Assembly (NCBI GenBank): GCA_030770535.1
Contig: JASVEC010000178.1
Location: 1-35,869 of the forward strand
Source: Batkoa obscura
Taxonomy: Eukaryota > Entomophthoromycota > Entomophthoromycetes > Entomophthorales > Batkoaceae
Length of the DNA: 35,869 nt
Direction of reading: 5' to 3'
Shown here: positions 18,979-29,492 of the stretch, one piece after another
How the letters are laid out: every line of letters begins with the position of its first letter
Position numbering within the stretch: position 1 is the first letter of the stretch
Translations under genes and position numbers: made by a program
Notes under the pieces: generated by a model
The model's database searches: none
Told to the model about the DNA's origin: nothing
The model's input: only the letters and a program-made list of their open reading frames with translations

Positions 18979-20466
18979 TTACTCTCTTTTTGCCTTTTTA
19001 AATAATTTCATAAACCTACTTAACGCTTTAGCCCAAATAAACAATACTGTGGAAGTAAAACAAAGCAATATATAAAAAGTAGGTAATAAAAACGAATAGT
19101 ACTCCCAATAAAACTTCAAATCAATGGTTGGTTTATAGCAAAATAATTGATAATTACATGATTTACTTTTTTGAATGTATTTTAGTATTAGATAAATCGC
19201 CCTTTCTTTTGCATCCTTGCTATTTGTGTTCATTACACTATTAAGCCCAATTATTTTACTTTTATCAATATTGTCTAATACTTTAATCACTTTATTTACT
19301 ATGTTATTTTGGTTCAATTCTTTGTACTCTAGATAATCTCCTATCTTTAAAGTTAATAATTTGTTTGCTGAATATGGTTGATCAGCAAATAAAGGAAAGC
19401 ATAATATTGGTTTAGTGTTATTAATAGATTCCAACAAAGATTCCATACCACAATGGGATATAAATAGCTTGATATTGGGGCTATTTAAGATATTAATTTG
19501 TGGTAAATTGCTACCACAATAAATATTAGGATGGGAACATGAATATCTGGTAGAATAAATAACAGAATCGATGGCAGTATCTAAAAGTAAATTGGACATG
19601 CTTTCAATAATTGTTTCATGGACATTAATTGGTAATTGGGCATTATTTCCAAATGCTATATATATTATCTTCTTTTTACTATTTAAAATATTCAAGATAT
19701 CTTCATTTCCTAATGTAGACAGAGTAGAATTAAATATAGGTCCAACTAAATGGAAATGCTTAGGTACTTTATTTAATTCGAATCCTGAGAAGGAATGAAC
19801 TAAATTGAGTGTCTTTGAATACTCCGCAAACACATAGTTTTGACTAGCGATACCAAAAGAACCTCTCATCAAGTTAAGTTCTTTTAATATGTCATAGTAA
19901 GAAAAATACTCTTTTAATAACTCAAATGAATTAAAACGATCATCATTAAAATTAAATGAAAAGGTGGGTTTGGCACTGGAAAATACATCTAAGCTTTGTA
20001 AATTAATAGCTAATGGTATGTTTTTCAACAAAGCTAAATCTACGCATGCTGGTGTCATAAAATCACATATAATTAAATCTAAGTCCTTATTATCCTCAAT
20101 AAAATTACGTAACTCACTAAAGCTAGCTTGATAACCTTTCAACAATAAAAACTTTAACAATTTTAATGTTGCTTGTTGATGACTTGTTTTACAAAGTGTT
20201 TTAATACCATTTTCAAATAGCTTTCCAGCACTTTTATATGGACTTTCTCCTGAACTTACTTTTTTGATTTTACTGCTTGGACTATTTTGTAAGCTGGCAT
20301 CATCACTTAAATATGTTATTTTATGACCCATATCAGAAAGAGTTTCACTGACCTCTATTAACCATCGAATATGCGATCTTCCTCCTCCAGAAGAATGGAT
20401 TAATATGTTGTAGGCTAATAATAATGGTAAAACATAAACAAGTAGAATTGAAATATGGAGTTTCAT
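18979..20466 (-). CDS. UDP-glycosyltransferase (GT1), ER/secretory type with C-terminal membrane anchor
   Basis: The ATG at 20466 gives 495 residues; an in-frame TTG at 20484 is not a credible start. Residues 1-19 form a signal peptide (LHISILLVYVLPLLLAY). GGGRSH with H32 is where GT1 enzymes place the catalytic base histidine. The UGT signature runs about 335-368: FISHCGMESLLESI, then PLFADQPYSAN, which binds the sugar nucleotide. A membrane helix (about 456-479) is followed by a short basic tail ending KAKRE, which fits a K-x-K-x-x ER retrieval signal. This layout (signal, lumenal catalytic domain, one C-terminal helix, short cytosolic tail) is that of animal UGTs. The acceptor cannot be told from sequence. 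No intron is visible, and a TATATAA lies only about 20 bases upstream. Confidence 0.9.
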   Translation of the reverse strand: MKLHISILLVYVLPLLLAYNILIHSSGGGRSHIRWLIEVSETLSDMGHKITYLSDDASLQNSPSSKIKKVSSGESPYKSAGKLFENGIKTLCKTSHQQATLKLLKFLLLKGYQASFSELRNFIEDNKDLDLIICDFMTPACVDLALLKNIPLAINLQSLDVFSSAKPTFSFNFNDDRFNSFELLKEYFSYYDILKELNLMRGSFGIASQNYVFAEYSKTLNLVHSFSGFELNKVPKHFHLVGPIFNSTLSTLGNEDILNILNSKKKIIYIAFGNNAQLPINVHETIIESMSNLLLDTAIDSVIYSTRYSCSHPNIYCGSNLPQINILNSPNIKLFISHCGMESLLESINNTKPILCFPLFADQPYSANKLLTLKIGDYLEYKELNQNNIVNKVIKVLDNIDKSKIIGLNSVMNTNSKDAKERAIYLILKYIQKSKSCNYQLFCYKPTIDLKFYWEYYSFLLPTFYILLCFTSTVLFIWAKALSRFMKLFKKAKRE

Positions 20467-20658
20467 TTTCGAAATGCTAATCAACTTTATATAGTTTTTA
20501 AATTGAAATTCAAGTTTTTATATCTTTTTATTGTTATGTTTGTGATATATTACAGTGGTGCTCTTTTAAGGGATATAAGCTTGCCTTATGGTCATACCAC
20601 ATTTTATGAGAACAAGTTTTTATTTATTCAAATCTAAATTGTATTTTAAAAGTATATA

Positions 20659-20753
20659 TGGGATGTTTTTGAGTTCCATCACTTTTCCATTTTTTAAATG
20701 CTATTGAATGGAAAAACTGTTAGTATATTTCTTAAACAAAAAAGACGCTCTTA
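20659..20753 (-). mobile_element. Diverged MITE-like repeat copy, reverse orientation
   Basis: TGGGATGTTTTTGAG...AAAGACGCTCTTA with TA on both sides, about 95 bp. The right end is eroded. Confidence 0.75.
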
Positions 20754-20947
20754 TACTCATATTGAATACACTTGTATAAATGTTTACAAATTATGAATGG
20801 CTCATATATATGCTAACTTTATTTAAGCTCAAACTATATTTTACTATTTAAATCCATTATTCAAATTAGTCCTAGCTTTAAAACTCTTTATAGAAATTAA
20901 AATTATTGATAGTTATATTTATTAATAATTCACTAAACCTAAGAATA

Positions 20948-21045
20948 TGAGTGTTTTTTTTACCTCATTATTTTTTCCATTTTTTAAGTGCCATTCAAGC
21001 GGAAAATTTGTTAGTAAAATTCTTAAATATAAAAATACATACCCA
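20948..21045 (-). mobile_element. MITE-like repeat copy, reverse orientation
   Basis: TGAGTGTTTTTTTTACC...ACATACCCA, 98 bp, TA at 20946-20947 and 21046-21047. Confidence 0.86.
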
Positions 21046-21737
21046 TATAGTGGATAAAGTATGTTATGGTTCCAGAAAAGCGGAAAATCTGGAATTTATT
21101 CTTTTATAACAGGGATTTAAACTTGTGAGCTAATGTGAGGATTGGTTCTCAAGATTAAATCAACAATATATGTTAGTATTTAGCCCTCTTTTGTTTTATG
21201 TTTTAAAGGAGTTAGACTCCTAAGTGATTTATTGTTGGAAGTGAGTAAGAGATTTTTTTGGGATTTTCTTTTTAATATTAATATTACTGCTTATTCTTAC
21301 AAGTAAACTAAAAAATAGAATTTCAATCCAGAACTTTAAATTATTGTTCCAGTTTGAATTATCATCTTGTAATTATAACCTAAATAGTTAAAAAACGATG
21401 CCTAAATTGAATAACAGCAAAAATGAAAATTAGCAAAATAGAAATATTATAGTAAAAGTTATTAGGCTTTTAAACAGATAAAACTGATTTTGTATCATTC
21501 GACATTCCCGATGTTTATTACTTCATGTTTATAATAACAGAACTATTTTAATAACATTAGTTTCTATTGAAATTAAATTTAGCTATGATCAAAATTGAAT
21601 ATTTTTTATTATAAATTTTCGGATTTTGTTTAATTTTTTAGGTTTATTGTTGATATAATTTTACTTTAGTTTGTTCGAATTTTGTTTTTTGGGATAAACA
21701 TTCTAGGTTGAAAACCCCAAGTGAAATTTTGATTAAT

Positions 21738-21837
21738 TGGGGATGTATTTTTATATTTAAGAATTTTACTAACAAATTTTCCACTTAAATAGTGTTTAAA
21801 AAATGGAAAAAGTAATGAAGTTAAAAAAACACTCCCA
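21738..21837 (+). mobile_element. MITE-like repeat copy, forward orientation
   Basis: TGGGGATGTATTTTTATA...CACTCCCA, 100 bp. Flanks read TTAAT and ATTAG rather than TA directly at the ends. Confidence 0.87.
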
Positions 21838-21964
21838 ATTAGTTTTTTATTAAAAATTAACTCATTATGTAAGTAAGAGTTTCAATTGAAAAGAAATCAA
21901 TCTACCAATTCCTTTATTAAGTTAAGTAATATAAAAAATAACTACTATTCAATATTATCCAGTT

Positions 21965-22070
21965 ATAATTGCAATAGTGCTCCAGCAACTCATGGAGCAT
22001 CCACCTCTTTTCCATTGATGCTACCAATTTTTATGACAATCTGAAACACAGGGTGAATGCAATGTTTATG
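21965..22070. other. GC-richer patch, possible coding remnant
   Basis: About 100 bases stand out from the AT-rich surroundings. On the plus strand one frame reads NCNSAPATHGASTSFPLML and ends at a TGA soon after, like the hydrophobic tail of a secreted protein. On the minus strand other frames are also open for 17-32 codons. I cannot choose a strand or name a family. Confidence 0.3.
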
Positions 22071-22939
22071 GTAGTTTAAGTTAAAATAAATACAAAAAAA
22101 TATAGATTATGATACAGAAAGTTATACAATAATTAACTTGGTCTAAACAATAGCTTATTTTTTCATTTGTTATGCCAAAAATAATAATAAAATGGTCGAA
22201 ATTAATACTGTTTTAGTTAGCATACATCCAAAACAATTTCAAATCAACACTAGTTTCCACTCAAAAGGAAAGTTCTTTATAAAATTAATAGATCGAATAC
22301 TCGTTACATAAAAATTGAGCTTATCCAAGAAAACAAATTTTTTTATCAATGTTATGAAGCTTATCAGTATAAAATACAAAACAACAACAAACACGCTTTT
22401 TTGGATATATAAAATTTTCTATTTTGTAAATTTTTATGTAAAAAGTTTATTCAGAATGGGTTCAGCTTTAAGTATAGGTTTAATAATTTAAATACACCAA
22501 TCTATTTCATGACATATTTAGATAATTATTACCAATTTTTAAATTCTTGAACTTTTATTAAGGTTATACTAAATTTATGATGAATTGTAAACATACTTTC
22601 ACCCCTGTAAATACTAACTAAAGAGTACTGGTAATTTTTTAATGAATTTGAGATCTTAAATTACCATTTAAACAAATCTCTAACCCTTTATATTTTATTC
22701 CAATTTCAGCACATTTTTGAATCCTTAATGCTATATTTTAGCCAACCTTTAGACTTACGTAGTTAAACTGTGACATAGTTCCCCACTACGATTGTCGGGG
22801 ACAATAGTTTAGACTTATAACAAATATGTAGGACACTCAATTGTAGAAGAATAGCCGTGTATTTTTCTAACTGTGATAAAAGTTTTAAAAAAATAGAATG
22901 CACTATTCATCTTTTCTCTTATTTCCTTCTTCAGTTAAA

Positions 22940-23045
22940 TTTAAGGTTCTTTCTGAGTTCAAGGGCCTCTCTTCTGCCCCTTTTGCGCCCCCTAATTGCT
23001 TGAGATTTATTCTACTTCATTAATAAAGTAACCACAAGCTGTTTG
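22940..23045 (-). other. GC-richer patch with an open minus-strand frame, possible coding remnant
   Basis: A minus-strand frame of about 37 codons contains KQLGGAKGAEERPLNSERTL and ends in a charged tail (GNKRKDE, stop). The C- and G-rich words here (GCCCCTTTTGCGCCCCC) are unusual for this window. No start codon or family is recognised. Confidence 0.25.
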
Positions 23046-24086
23046 GTTTTGGATTTTTAAAAATAATAAACTATAGTATTCTTTAGATAAGATAGTTTAT
23101 TTTAAGATAAAGGATAAAAAGTGTTTTGTTTGATAATTGGTCCCAAGCAATAAAATTATGAGAAGAATATACTATAACAGGATATACTTTGTTTTTTAAT
23201 TTACATCTCATATTCCTTAGAAATTTTTACTCAGTTCAAAGTTTTTAAGAACCTAGAAGAAATCATAGTCAACTAAAAAGAATAATGATTTAAAATTATT
23301 CACATTTTTTAATAATCTATTTGTTATATTTTAATATTTGTAAAAATAAAAATAGTTACTATTTTCGGCTTACTTTGAACAGAATATTAGGCAAATATGA
23401 CTGTAATAGTATACTAACCCCCTAATCGTTTATTTAATTATCCATGAAGTTGTCAACTTAAGAAAAATTTGTTTTTCTTAATTAGTGATTACTTTTTATT
23501 AATTTAAATGCAAGTAAAGTGGGTATAAAAAGATTTATTAAAAGATTTAGTTGAATATATGCTTCTTATATATGTTTATCTTTTTTAATGTTTAACAAAA
23601 GTAGATTAATTAATTTATTTTCTTCTTCTTATAGTATAGCTTTTAATAGGCTGTGTATTAATAATACTACTATCATCAATTATCCTTTGGAGAACGAAAA
23701 TAAATTGAAATTTTTATTTATCATCTTCTGGTCTTTTCATAAAATTTATCTTAATATATTAATTAAGATATAAATATAAAGTTGGTTTAAAGTGTTATCT
23801 AATGAAGCTTTTTAAGCCATCCTAAGTGATTAAAGTAGACATTATTAGATATAAAGATAAAGTTAAAGAAATTAAGTTTTTAAATTTTTAAAGTAAATTA
23901 GCTATGCACATAAATTTAAAAATTTAATAACTTTTATTTAGCTTTTAGCTAAGCTATAACTGCAATGGAAGTTAGTTAATTAAATTACCAAAAAAAAGGG
24001 AGTTATGTGTACCCCATAAAACGTCCATCAAATCTAGAAGAAAAAGTTGTAACTTTAAGTAAGGGTATTTAAGCTGATAGCTGAGG

Positions 24087-24094
24087 TATAAATA
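24087..24094 (+). promoter_or_regulatory. Candidate TATA box of the first WOPR gene
   Basis: TATAAATA lies 54-61 bases upstream of the ATG. The other two WOPR genes have similar TATA-like words at 45-62 bases. AT-rich background makes chance matches common. Confidence 0.4.
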
Positions 24095-24147
24095 CCATAG
24101 AAAGTGGCAAAAAAACCCATCAAAAAAATAATATCTCTTAGAAAAAA

Positions 24148-24783
24148 ATGGAATTTAAAGGTTATATTCCCAATATTAATGAAGCTATATTATTAGCATC
24201 TGCAAGTGTCAATAACGTTGTGCCATTAACTCAGGGGCGTAATAGAGATTCCATTTACCATGGAAAAACTATTATATTTTCTTTAAAGAATAGTAAAATA
24301 GCTCGTTGGACGGATAATAAGAAATGGAGCGCATCTACATTTCGGGATGGTTTTTTTATTTACTATGAAAAAAAAGAAAAGAAAGAACTAAATTACATTT
24401 TAAATGATGTATTATGTAAAAAATGTATCAAAGTGTATTATAAAGATGATGTAATTGGCATTGTTAATTATTTTTATTTGAATTCAACCCAAAAGCTACT
24501 AATCCCTTCTCAATTCAACTTTAGTTCAAATGTCTACTCTCTAGTTGGCCATTTTTCTTATATTAAAGATTATCGTACTAAATCAAAATATTATGGTAAA
24601 TTAATCAAATTGAATGGGACAATGATTAATTTAGATCCCCCTGTAATTTCTTCAGTTTCGTCATATAACTCGTGCTCAAGTCCTTTGCCTTCAATCAATG
24701 AGCTACTCACATTTACTAAGATTGCCCATAATCCAAGAAGAATTTCCTTTGATCAAATTCAATTGTCTAAATTTAACTCATAG
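24148..24783 (+). CDS. WOPR-domain (Gti1/Pac2 family) transcription factor, compact
   Basis: This 211-residue protein consists mostly of a WOPR domain. The first half (about 3-76) reads FKGYIPNINEAILLASAS, RDSIYHGKTIIFSLKNSKI, then ARWTDNKKWSASTFRDGFF, matching the R-W-T/S-D-x-x-x-W-S-x-S motif. The second half (about 90-150) has KKCIKVYY, then IVNYFYLNS and IPSQFNF. WOPR proteins (Wor1, Ryp1, Sge1, Gti1, Pac2) are fungal DNA-binding switches of morphology and development. The protein is much shorter than ascomycete members. Its tail contains LPSINELLTF and RRISFDQIQLSKF, echoing the tails of the two other WOPR genes nearby. It is the most diverged of the three: the usual glycine after R-W-T-D is N57. 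Its direct targets are unknown. No intron is visible. Confidence 0.85.
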   Translation: MEFKGYIPNINEAILLASASVNNVVPLTQGRNRDSIYHGKTIIFSLKNSKIARWTDNKKWSASTFRDGFFIYYEKKEKKELNYILNDVLCKKCIKVYYKDDVIGIVNYFYLNSTQKLLIPSQFNFSSNVYSLVGHFSYIKDYRTKSKYYGKLIKLNGTMINLDPPVISSVSSYNSCSSPLPSINELLTFTKIAHNPRRISFDQIQLSKFNS

Positions 24784-24834
24784 TGTAAAATTAAAGTTTA
24801 TATATATATATTATTAAATTTAATTTTTAACATA

Positions 24835-24933
24835 TGGGGATGTATCTTTGTGTAAGAATTTTACTAACAATTTTTCTACTCAAATAGTGCTTAAAAAATG
24901 GAAAAAATAATGAAGTCAAAAAAAACACTCCCA
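24835..24933 (+). mobile_element. MITE-like repeat copy, forward orientation
   Basis: TGGGGATGTATCTTTGTG...CACTCCCA, 99 bp, TA on both sides. It lies about 50 bases after the stop of the first WOPR gene and probably within its 3' UTR. Confidence 0.9.
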
Positions 24934-25490
24934 TATATATAAATTATGCTATTGATTAATTAATAAGCTAAAAATATAAATATTACCATTAAGTAGCTAA
25001 CAGTTTGTCAATAATAATGCAAAATCAATAAGTGTTGATTTATAGGATCCCTGAAATAACTCCTAATTCTACTACCCATATTGACCTAAACCCCTTTATT
25101 TTTCTATTCTTTTTTCATGACGTAGTGAATATTTATCAGTTATTAGTATTTAACAGTGGGTTATAATTTGGCTTCATTCTACATGTATTTTTAGAAACTA
25201 AATTTAATATTGGGTGTTTATGATTTTCTTGGGGTACTTTTGAAACATTGTGCTTTCGAATGTTTAATTGGTAGTATAAAGAAAGGAAATTTTGATACTG
25301 AGAAGGACAACCAATAAAAGAAGGCTCTCTATCTTTAAATTTACAAAAATGGTATAAATTACATTTAAATATAATTATTTCATTTGACTTTAAAGTTTTA
25401 ATATAAAAAACGCTGAGTTTTAAAAAGATTAAATCAGCTTTCTAAATTAACTTAATAATTATGCCCTTTTTTACATTTCTCATCATAATA

Positions 25491-25592
25491 TGATGTATTT
25501 TGTGTTTAAGAATTTTACTAACAATTTTTCTACTCAAATAGAATAGTGCTTAAAAAATAAAAAAAGTGATGAAGCTAAAAAAAACATCCCCA
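25491..25592 (+). mobile_element. MITE-like repeat copy, forward orientation, with a small internal duplication
   Basis: TGATGTATTTTGTG...ACATCCCCA, 102 bp, TA on both sides. The left end lost two Gs and AATAG is repeated in the centre. Confidence 0.86.
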
Positions 25593-26928
25593 TATGTAAG
25601 CAATAAAGAAGAATAATTACTCAATGTATGAATCAAAATTTTGATAGAGTTATATAATTTTTAGCTTGCTTTTTACCAAATTTTAATTTTTTGACGTTTG
25701 TTGCCTTAAATATCTACTTCTTTATGCTTTACTCTAATTGCTTTAATTGCCTCGATTTTTTGTTGAAATTTGGGCATAATTTGCTTGAAATCAATTACTG
25801 TTTTTTTAGTAACATTGCTTATATTGAAGTCTGCGTCTTCATTTTTTGTTTATACCACACACATATCATTTCTAATTATTGGGACAAATATAATCAAGCA
25901 CCAAAAAGGTGGTTTTTATGTTATTGACGTAATTTAAACTCGTGGGGATTTGTTTATCATGAAAGTGGGCAAACACTATTTACAATTAAAACCTGTGTGT
26001 ATTTATACATAGGTGATTATTAATCTATCGGTATATAACGTCCTGGTAGTTTAATATGAAGACAACCTAACTATTAGAAATTGATTATCTGAACCTAATC
26101 TAGAGTCATATATAACAAAGGGATGAGATGGAATAAATTTGTGTAGAAATATTGATACTTATACTAGGTAGATCTATAAACCCTGAGGTTTTTTTGGCCG
26201 AATTCATGCTGTAAAAGTAGGAAGTTATTGTAAAAAATGTTTTTTAACTTAAATTAGTTATTGTTTTTAGGCACAAAAAGCACGTTTTGTTTCAACTGGT
26301 GCTTTGTTTATTTATTAAAGGTCCAATATTTAAGAGCCTATCTGATAATGACTCTTATACTATTTATATAATGTCTTTTACAGGCAACATTAAGACTAAA
26401 ATAATTAGTGCAAAAGTTAATTTCTGGGGATGTTGTATTAACATTTGTAAAATTACTAGTTTTTTTGGTACAACGCAAAGCCCCACAATTATACTGAGTT
26501 GTAGTTCATTTTTTGTTGATTATTTTTGAATAACAAAGATAATCATTCTAATGAGAGAGTAGCTTTTATAACCCAGTTTTTCAAAACAATCTAATATGAA
26601 TTTGAAGACATGAACCAATATAAGCGTACAAACCATTTCCCCAATTACTAGCCATTTTTTGATAATTACTAGTAACTACTAGCTAAATGACTCGTGTAAT
26701 CATACTAATCCATGTCTTTAAATAGTAGATCTTTAACTTTTTTAATATTAGATTATAAACAAAAAACAAGTTTCTTCAGCAACACTTATCACTAATTATG
26801 TTATTAGAAAATCGAAACTTTGAAGAAATATTCTATTAGTTATACTAACGTGGATTCGAAAAAAAGGATGTTAGAACTTGAATTTACTGTCTACTTTATT
26901 AAACTTAATAACAGAAAAACCAGAAACA

Positions 26929-26956
26929 GAATATCTATATCTATATCTATATATGT
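26929..26956. repeat. Microsatellite, CTATAT-type repeat
   Basis: Three to four units of TATCTA / CTATAT in a row just downstream of the second WOPR gene's stop codon. Confidence 0.7.
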
Positions 26957-26959
26957 ACA

Positions 26960-27502
26960 TCATAATTTTATATAACAGTTAATTAGATTCAGTTGCCTTT
27001 TATCTTCTGAATTCAAAGAATGCTCTATATGTCTCGAATGGGATTTAGAGAGTTTTTTATTCCTGAAAGAAGTTTTAAATTTATAGTGTGTTATAGCATC
27101 TTTGATTGAATCAATACCAGGAAAATCACATTGTGAGGGTATGTTAAATTTGAATGAGGCTATGTCGTCTTTATCTATATAATTTATTATATGATACAAA
27201 TTCTCATCTGGCGCGGTTACTGTAATAGCCTTTTTGGTTAACTTCCTATTTCCATTCAACTGTTGGTATTGAAAAAATCCTTTTTTTAGCTTAGATGAAG
27301 ACCACGTTTTACCATCTGACCACCTTTTAATACCACTTTCTTCTTCATTATAAATAAACACAGATCCAGAAGTTATGTTATCCCTTTCTATTACACTCAA
27401 CCTGCTTTTTTCTATTGGAAATAAATTTCTTCTGCTTGCCTCTAATAATATTAGAGCTTCGGTTATACTAGGAATATATAGCTTTTCTTTAGTTTTGTTC
27501 AT
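26960..27502 (-). CDS. WOPR-domain (Gti1/Pac2 family) transcription factor, the most canonical of three
   Basis: At 180 residues it is little more than the DNA-binding domain. Residues 8-82 show LYIPSITEALILLEASRRN, ERDNITSGSVFIYNEEESG and IKRWSDGKTWSSSKLKKGFF, close to the textbook WOPRa box, including S-G-S-V-F and K-R-W-S-D-G. Residues 87-150 form the second box: LTKKAITVTAPDENLYHIIN, then FNIPSQCDFPG. The last 13 residues, KRQLNLINCYIKL, resemble the end of the third WOPR protein. Known relatives bind DNA through both boxes and control morphological switching or sporulation. A TATATATAAA word lies 46-55 bases upstream (27548-27557). It is convergent with the first WOPR gene and in tandem with the third. 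The ATG at 27502 gives a proper domain start. Confidence 0.9.
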   Translation of the reverse strand: MNKTKEKLYIPSITEALILLEASRRNLFPIEKSRLSVIERDNITSGSVFIYNEEESGIKRWSDGKTWSSSKLKKGFFQYQQLNGNRKLTKKAITVTAPDENLYHIINYIDKDDIASFKFNIPSQCDFPGIDSIKDAITHYKFKTSFRNKKLSKSHSRHIEHSLNSEDKRQLNLINCYIKL

Positions 27503-29492
27503 CTACTTTAACATTATCATATAAGATAGCAAAAAATATTTATCTTCTTTATATATACACGACAGATAAAAAGGCTTCACTATCCAATTTCTAATACTTG
27601 GCTTAATGATATTATATTCAAGTGCTTTGAATTTAAGCCAAACTTTGAGAAATTAAATAATGCGAATAAAAGCAATTTAAATGATTAGTGAACAAATGAG
27701 GGAGTACAACTGTTGTAATTCCTTTGTAACTTTCTTAGCTTTAGTTTTTAACAAATTATTTTTGTAGCTTTTTTTTGAAGCTTGAATTTTTATATTTTAA
27801 CCAAATTTAGACATATTTTTTCAGATAAATGACTCATTAATCAGATCGCAAAAAGCTATAACTGCTGTATCCCTTCAATTAACGAATTAACAAATTAACA
27901 ATGCAAAGCCTTTTAAACTTTAAATTTTAAATTACTAATATAATTTAAGTTATGGACTAAGCGAACAAGCTACCATATTAACCAACCTTTTAATTTTATA
28001 TTCCTTTTGAATTTTTGTAGGTGAAGCTTATATAAATAGAATTATTGTTTAAGCCAAATATCATCCTAAGCCATGAACAAAGTTATTTAGTTAATGTCTT
28101 CAAAAAAATGACTTAGCTTCTTTCACAGCCTTCAGATTTTTTTTCATTTATGACCCAATCTATATAAAACGGAATATATACCCACTCAGTACAGATTTCC
28201 CTTTAATAAAAATAGCACACCAAATTTTGACCAGTCCTTGAACTTTAGTTCCTTTTAATTCCCTAGTTCTTCTGATCCTTTAAACCCCATATCCATTTTC
28301 TATTAATTACAATAATTTTTTCTTCTAATAATAAACTACTTCGGAGTCCCAATACCCTTTCGATTTTTTTTTAAATAGTTTATGTTTATATTGAACTTGA
28401 TGAGCTTCAATTGAAGTTAATTCAGATTAATAGTTTATCATGATCAAATATATCAAAACTTACATAATTCATAAAGTAATTGCAAATCAAACTAAAAAGT
28501 GTTGTCGAATTAATTATGAGTAATAATACTATGCTTAAAATCATTCATTCATAAAGTTTTAAGATAGAGCCTTTCATCTTAATTGTACTGGTAATTACAA
28601 TTATATAACACTAAGTATTTCTTTATACCAATTAGAGGGTTTGGAATCCTTGGACCGCTTTAATAAAGAATAAATCAACAAAAACGTAGCTAATACACTT
28701 TATTTTATCAACCTTGATAATAGAAGCGAAATATTGAAATTTACCTTATTAATTTACACATGTTAATGAAGAAACAATAATTTAATATATCATTAAATAT
28801 CACATTACTATATATAGTCATTGGGTAAATGTTTAATCTCTAGAATTCACTCATACTTTTTCAATCATATTAAGTAAAATAATAATTTACAGCAGATGTT
28901 TTGATCCTGTTAAAAGGTTAACTCTTGTGTTTTTACACTTTTACATTAGTCAAATTTAGTACCTTTACTTTATTATCCACATTGATGATTCTTTACCACA
29001 AAGCTCCCTTTCAAGAATTTCCTTAACTTTTTCTATAGTAGACATAAAATGTCAAACATCCCTATTATAGTAAAAGAATGTTTTGTAAATTTACAAACAA
29101 TTCTCTGAATATGATTGATAATTTAATAATTACAAAAACTTAAATCTACAACAGAATGCATGAATCAACTATGAGATTCCAAATGTTCTTATAGTATTGG
29201 CTGTGCTGAAAGGGGATTGGATTTACTATTTAAATTACTATTTTGATGATAATTTTACCGCAGTAGGCTTAGATGATAGATCATAAGGTATTTATCCGTC
29301 CTTTCTTTAACCGTATACTTCTATATAGTAATGGTGATATTAATGATGATTGTTTCGATTAAAAGTAAAAACTTCATAATTGAAAGCTGATATTAAAGTA
29401 TTCAAACAATATTTTTAAAAAAAAATAATACATTTATTAATAATAATATTGACTTCGAGTCAAGGGATAATATATAAATTAAAGTTCTAACC
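27503..29492. other. 2-kb intergenic region between two WOPR genes, nothing recognised
   Basis: This is the promoter side of the second WOPR gene and the 3' side of the third. It holds no copy of the 100-bp repeat, which is notable given its density elsewhere. AATTAAC runs near 27876-27900 are a minor direct repeat. Long upstream regions are common for WOPR master regulators. Confidence 0.5.

Larger units (their letters stand above)
20467..24147. other. 3.7-kb divergent intergenic region, three repeat copies, two GC-rich patches
   Basis: It lies between the glycosyltransferase and the first WOPR gene. Repeat copies are at 20659, 20948 and 21738. Patches of higher GC at about 21965-22070 and 22940-23045 may be coding remnants and are listed separately. 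A small hairpin ATTGTC-GGG-GACAAT sits at 22791-22805. An ATG frame of 61 codons at 23588 is not convincing. Confidence 0.5.
24784..26959. other. Intergenic, two repeat copies, no gene recognised
   Basis: It lies between two convergent WOPR genes. Repeat copies are at 24835 and 25491. Frames at 25691-25927 and 26287-26529 are open for about 80 codons, but lack an ATG at the start and have no recognisable family. A CTATAT microsatellite lies just before the end, near 26930-26953. Confidence 0.5.

Noticed and set aside
23588-23773. 61-codon ATG frame before the first WOPR gene
   Set aside because: Composition is like the AT-rich background and there is no recognisable domain; kept only as intergenic.
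25691-26529. Two frames of about 80 codons
   Set aside because: Both begin at TTG, have background composition and no known motif.
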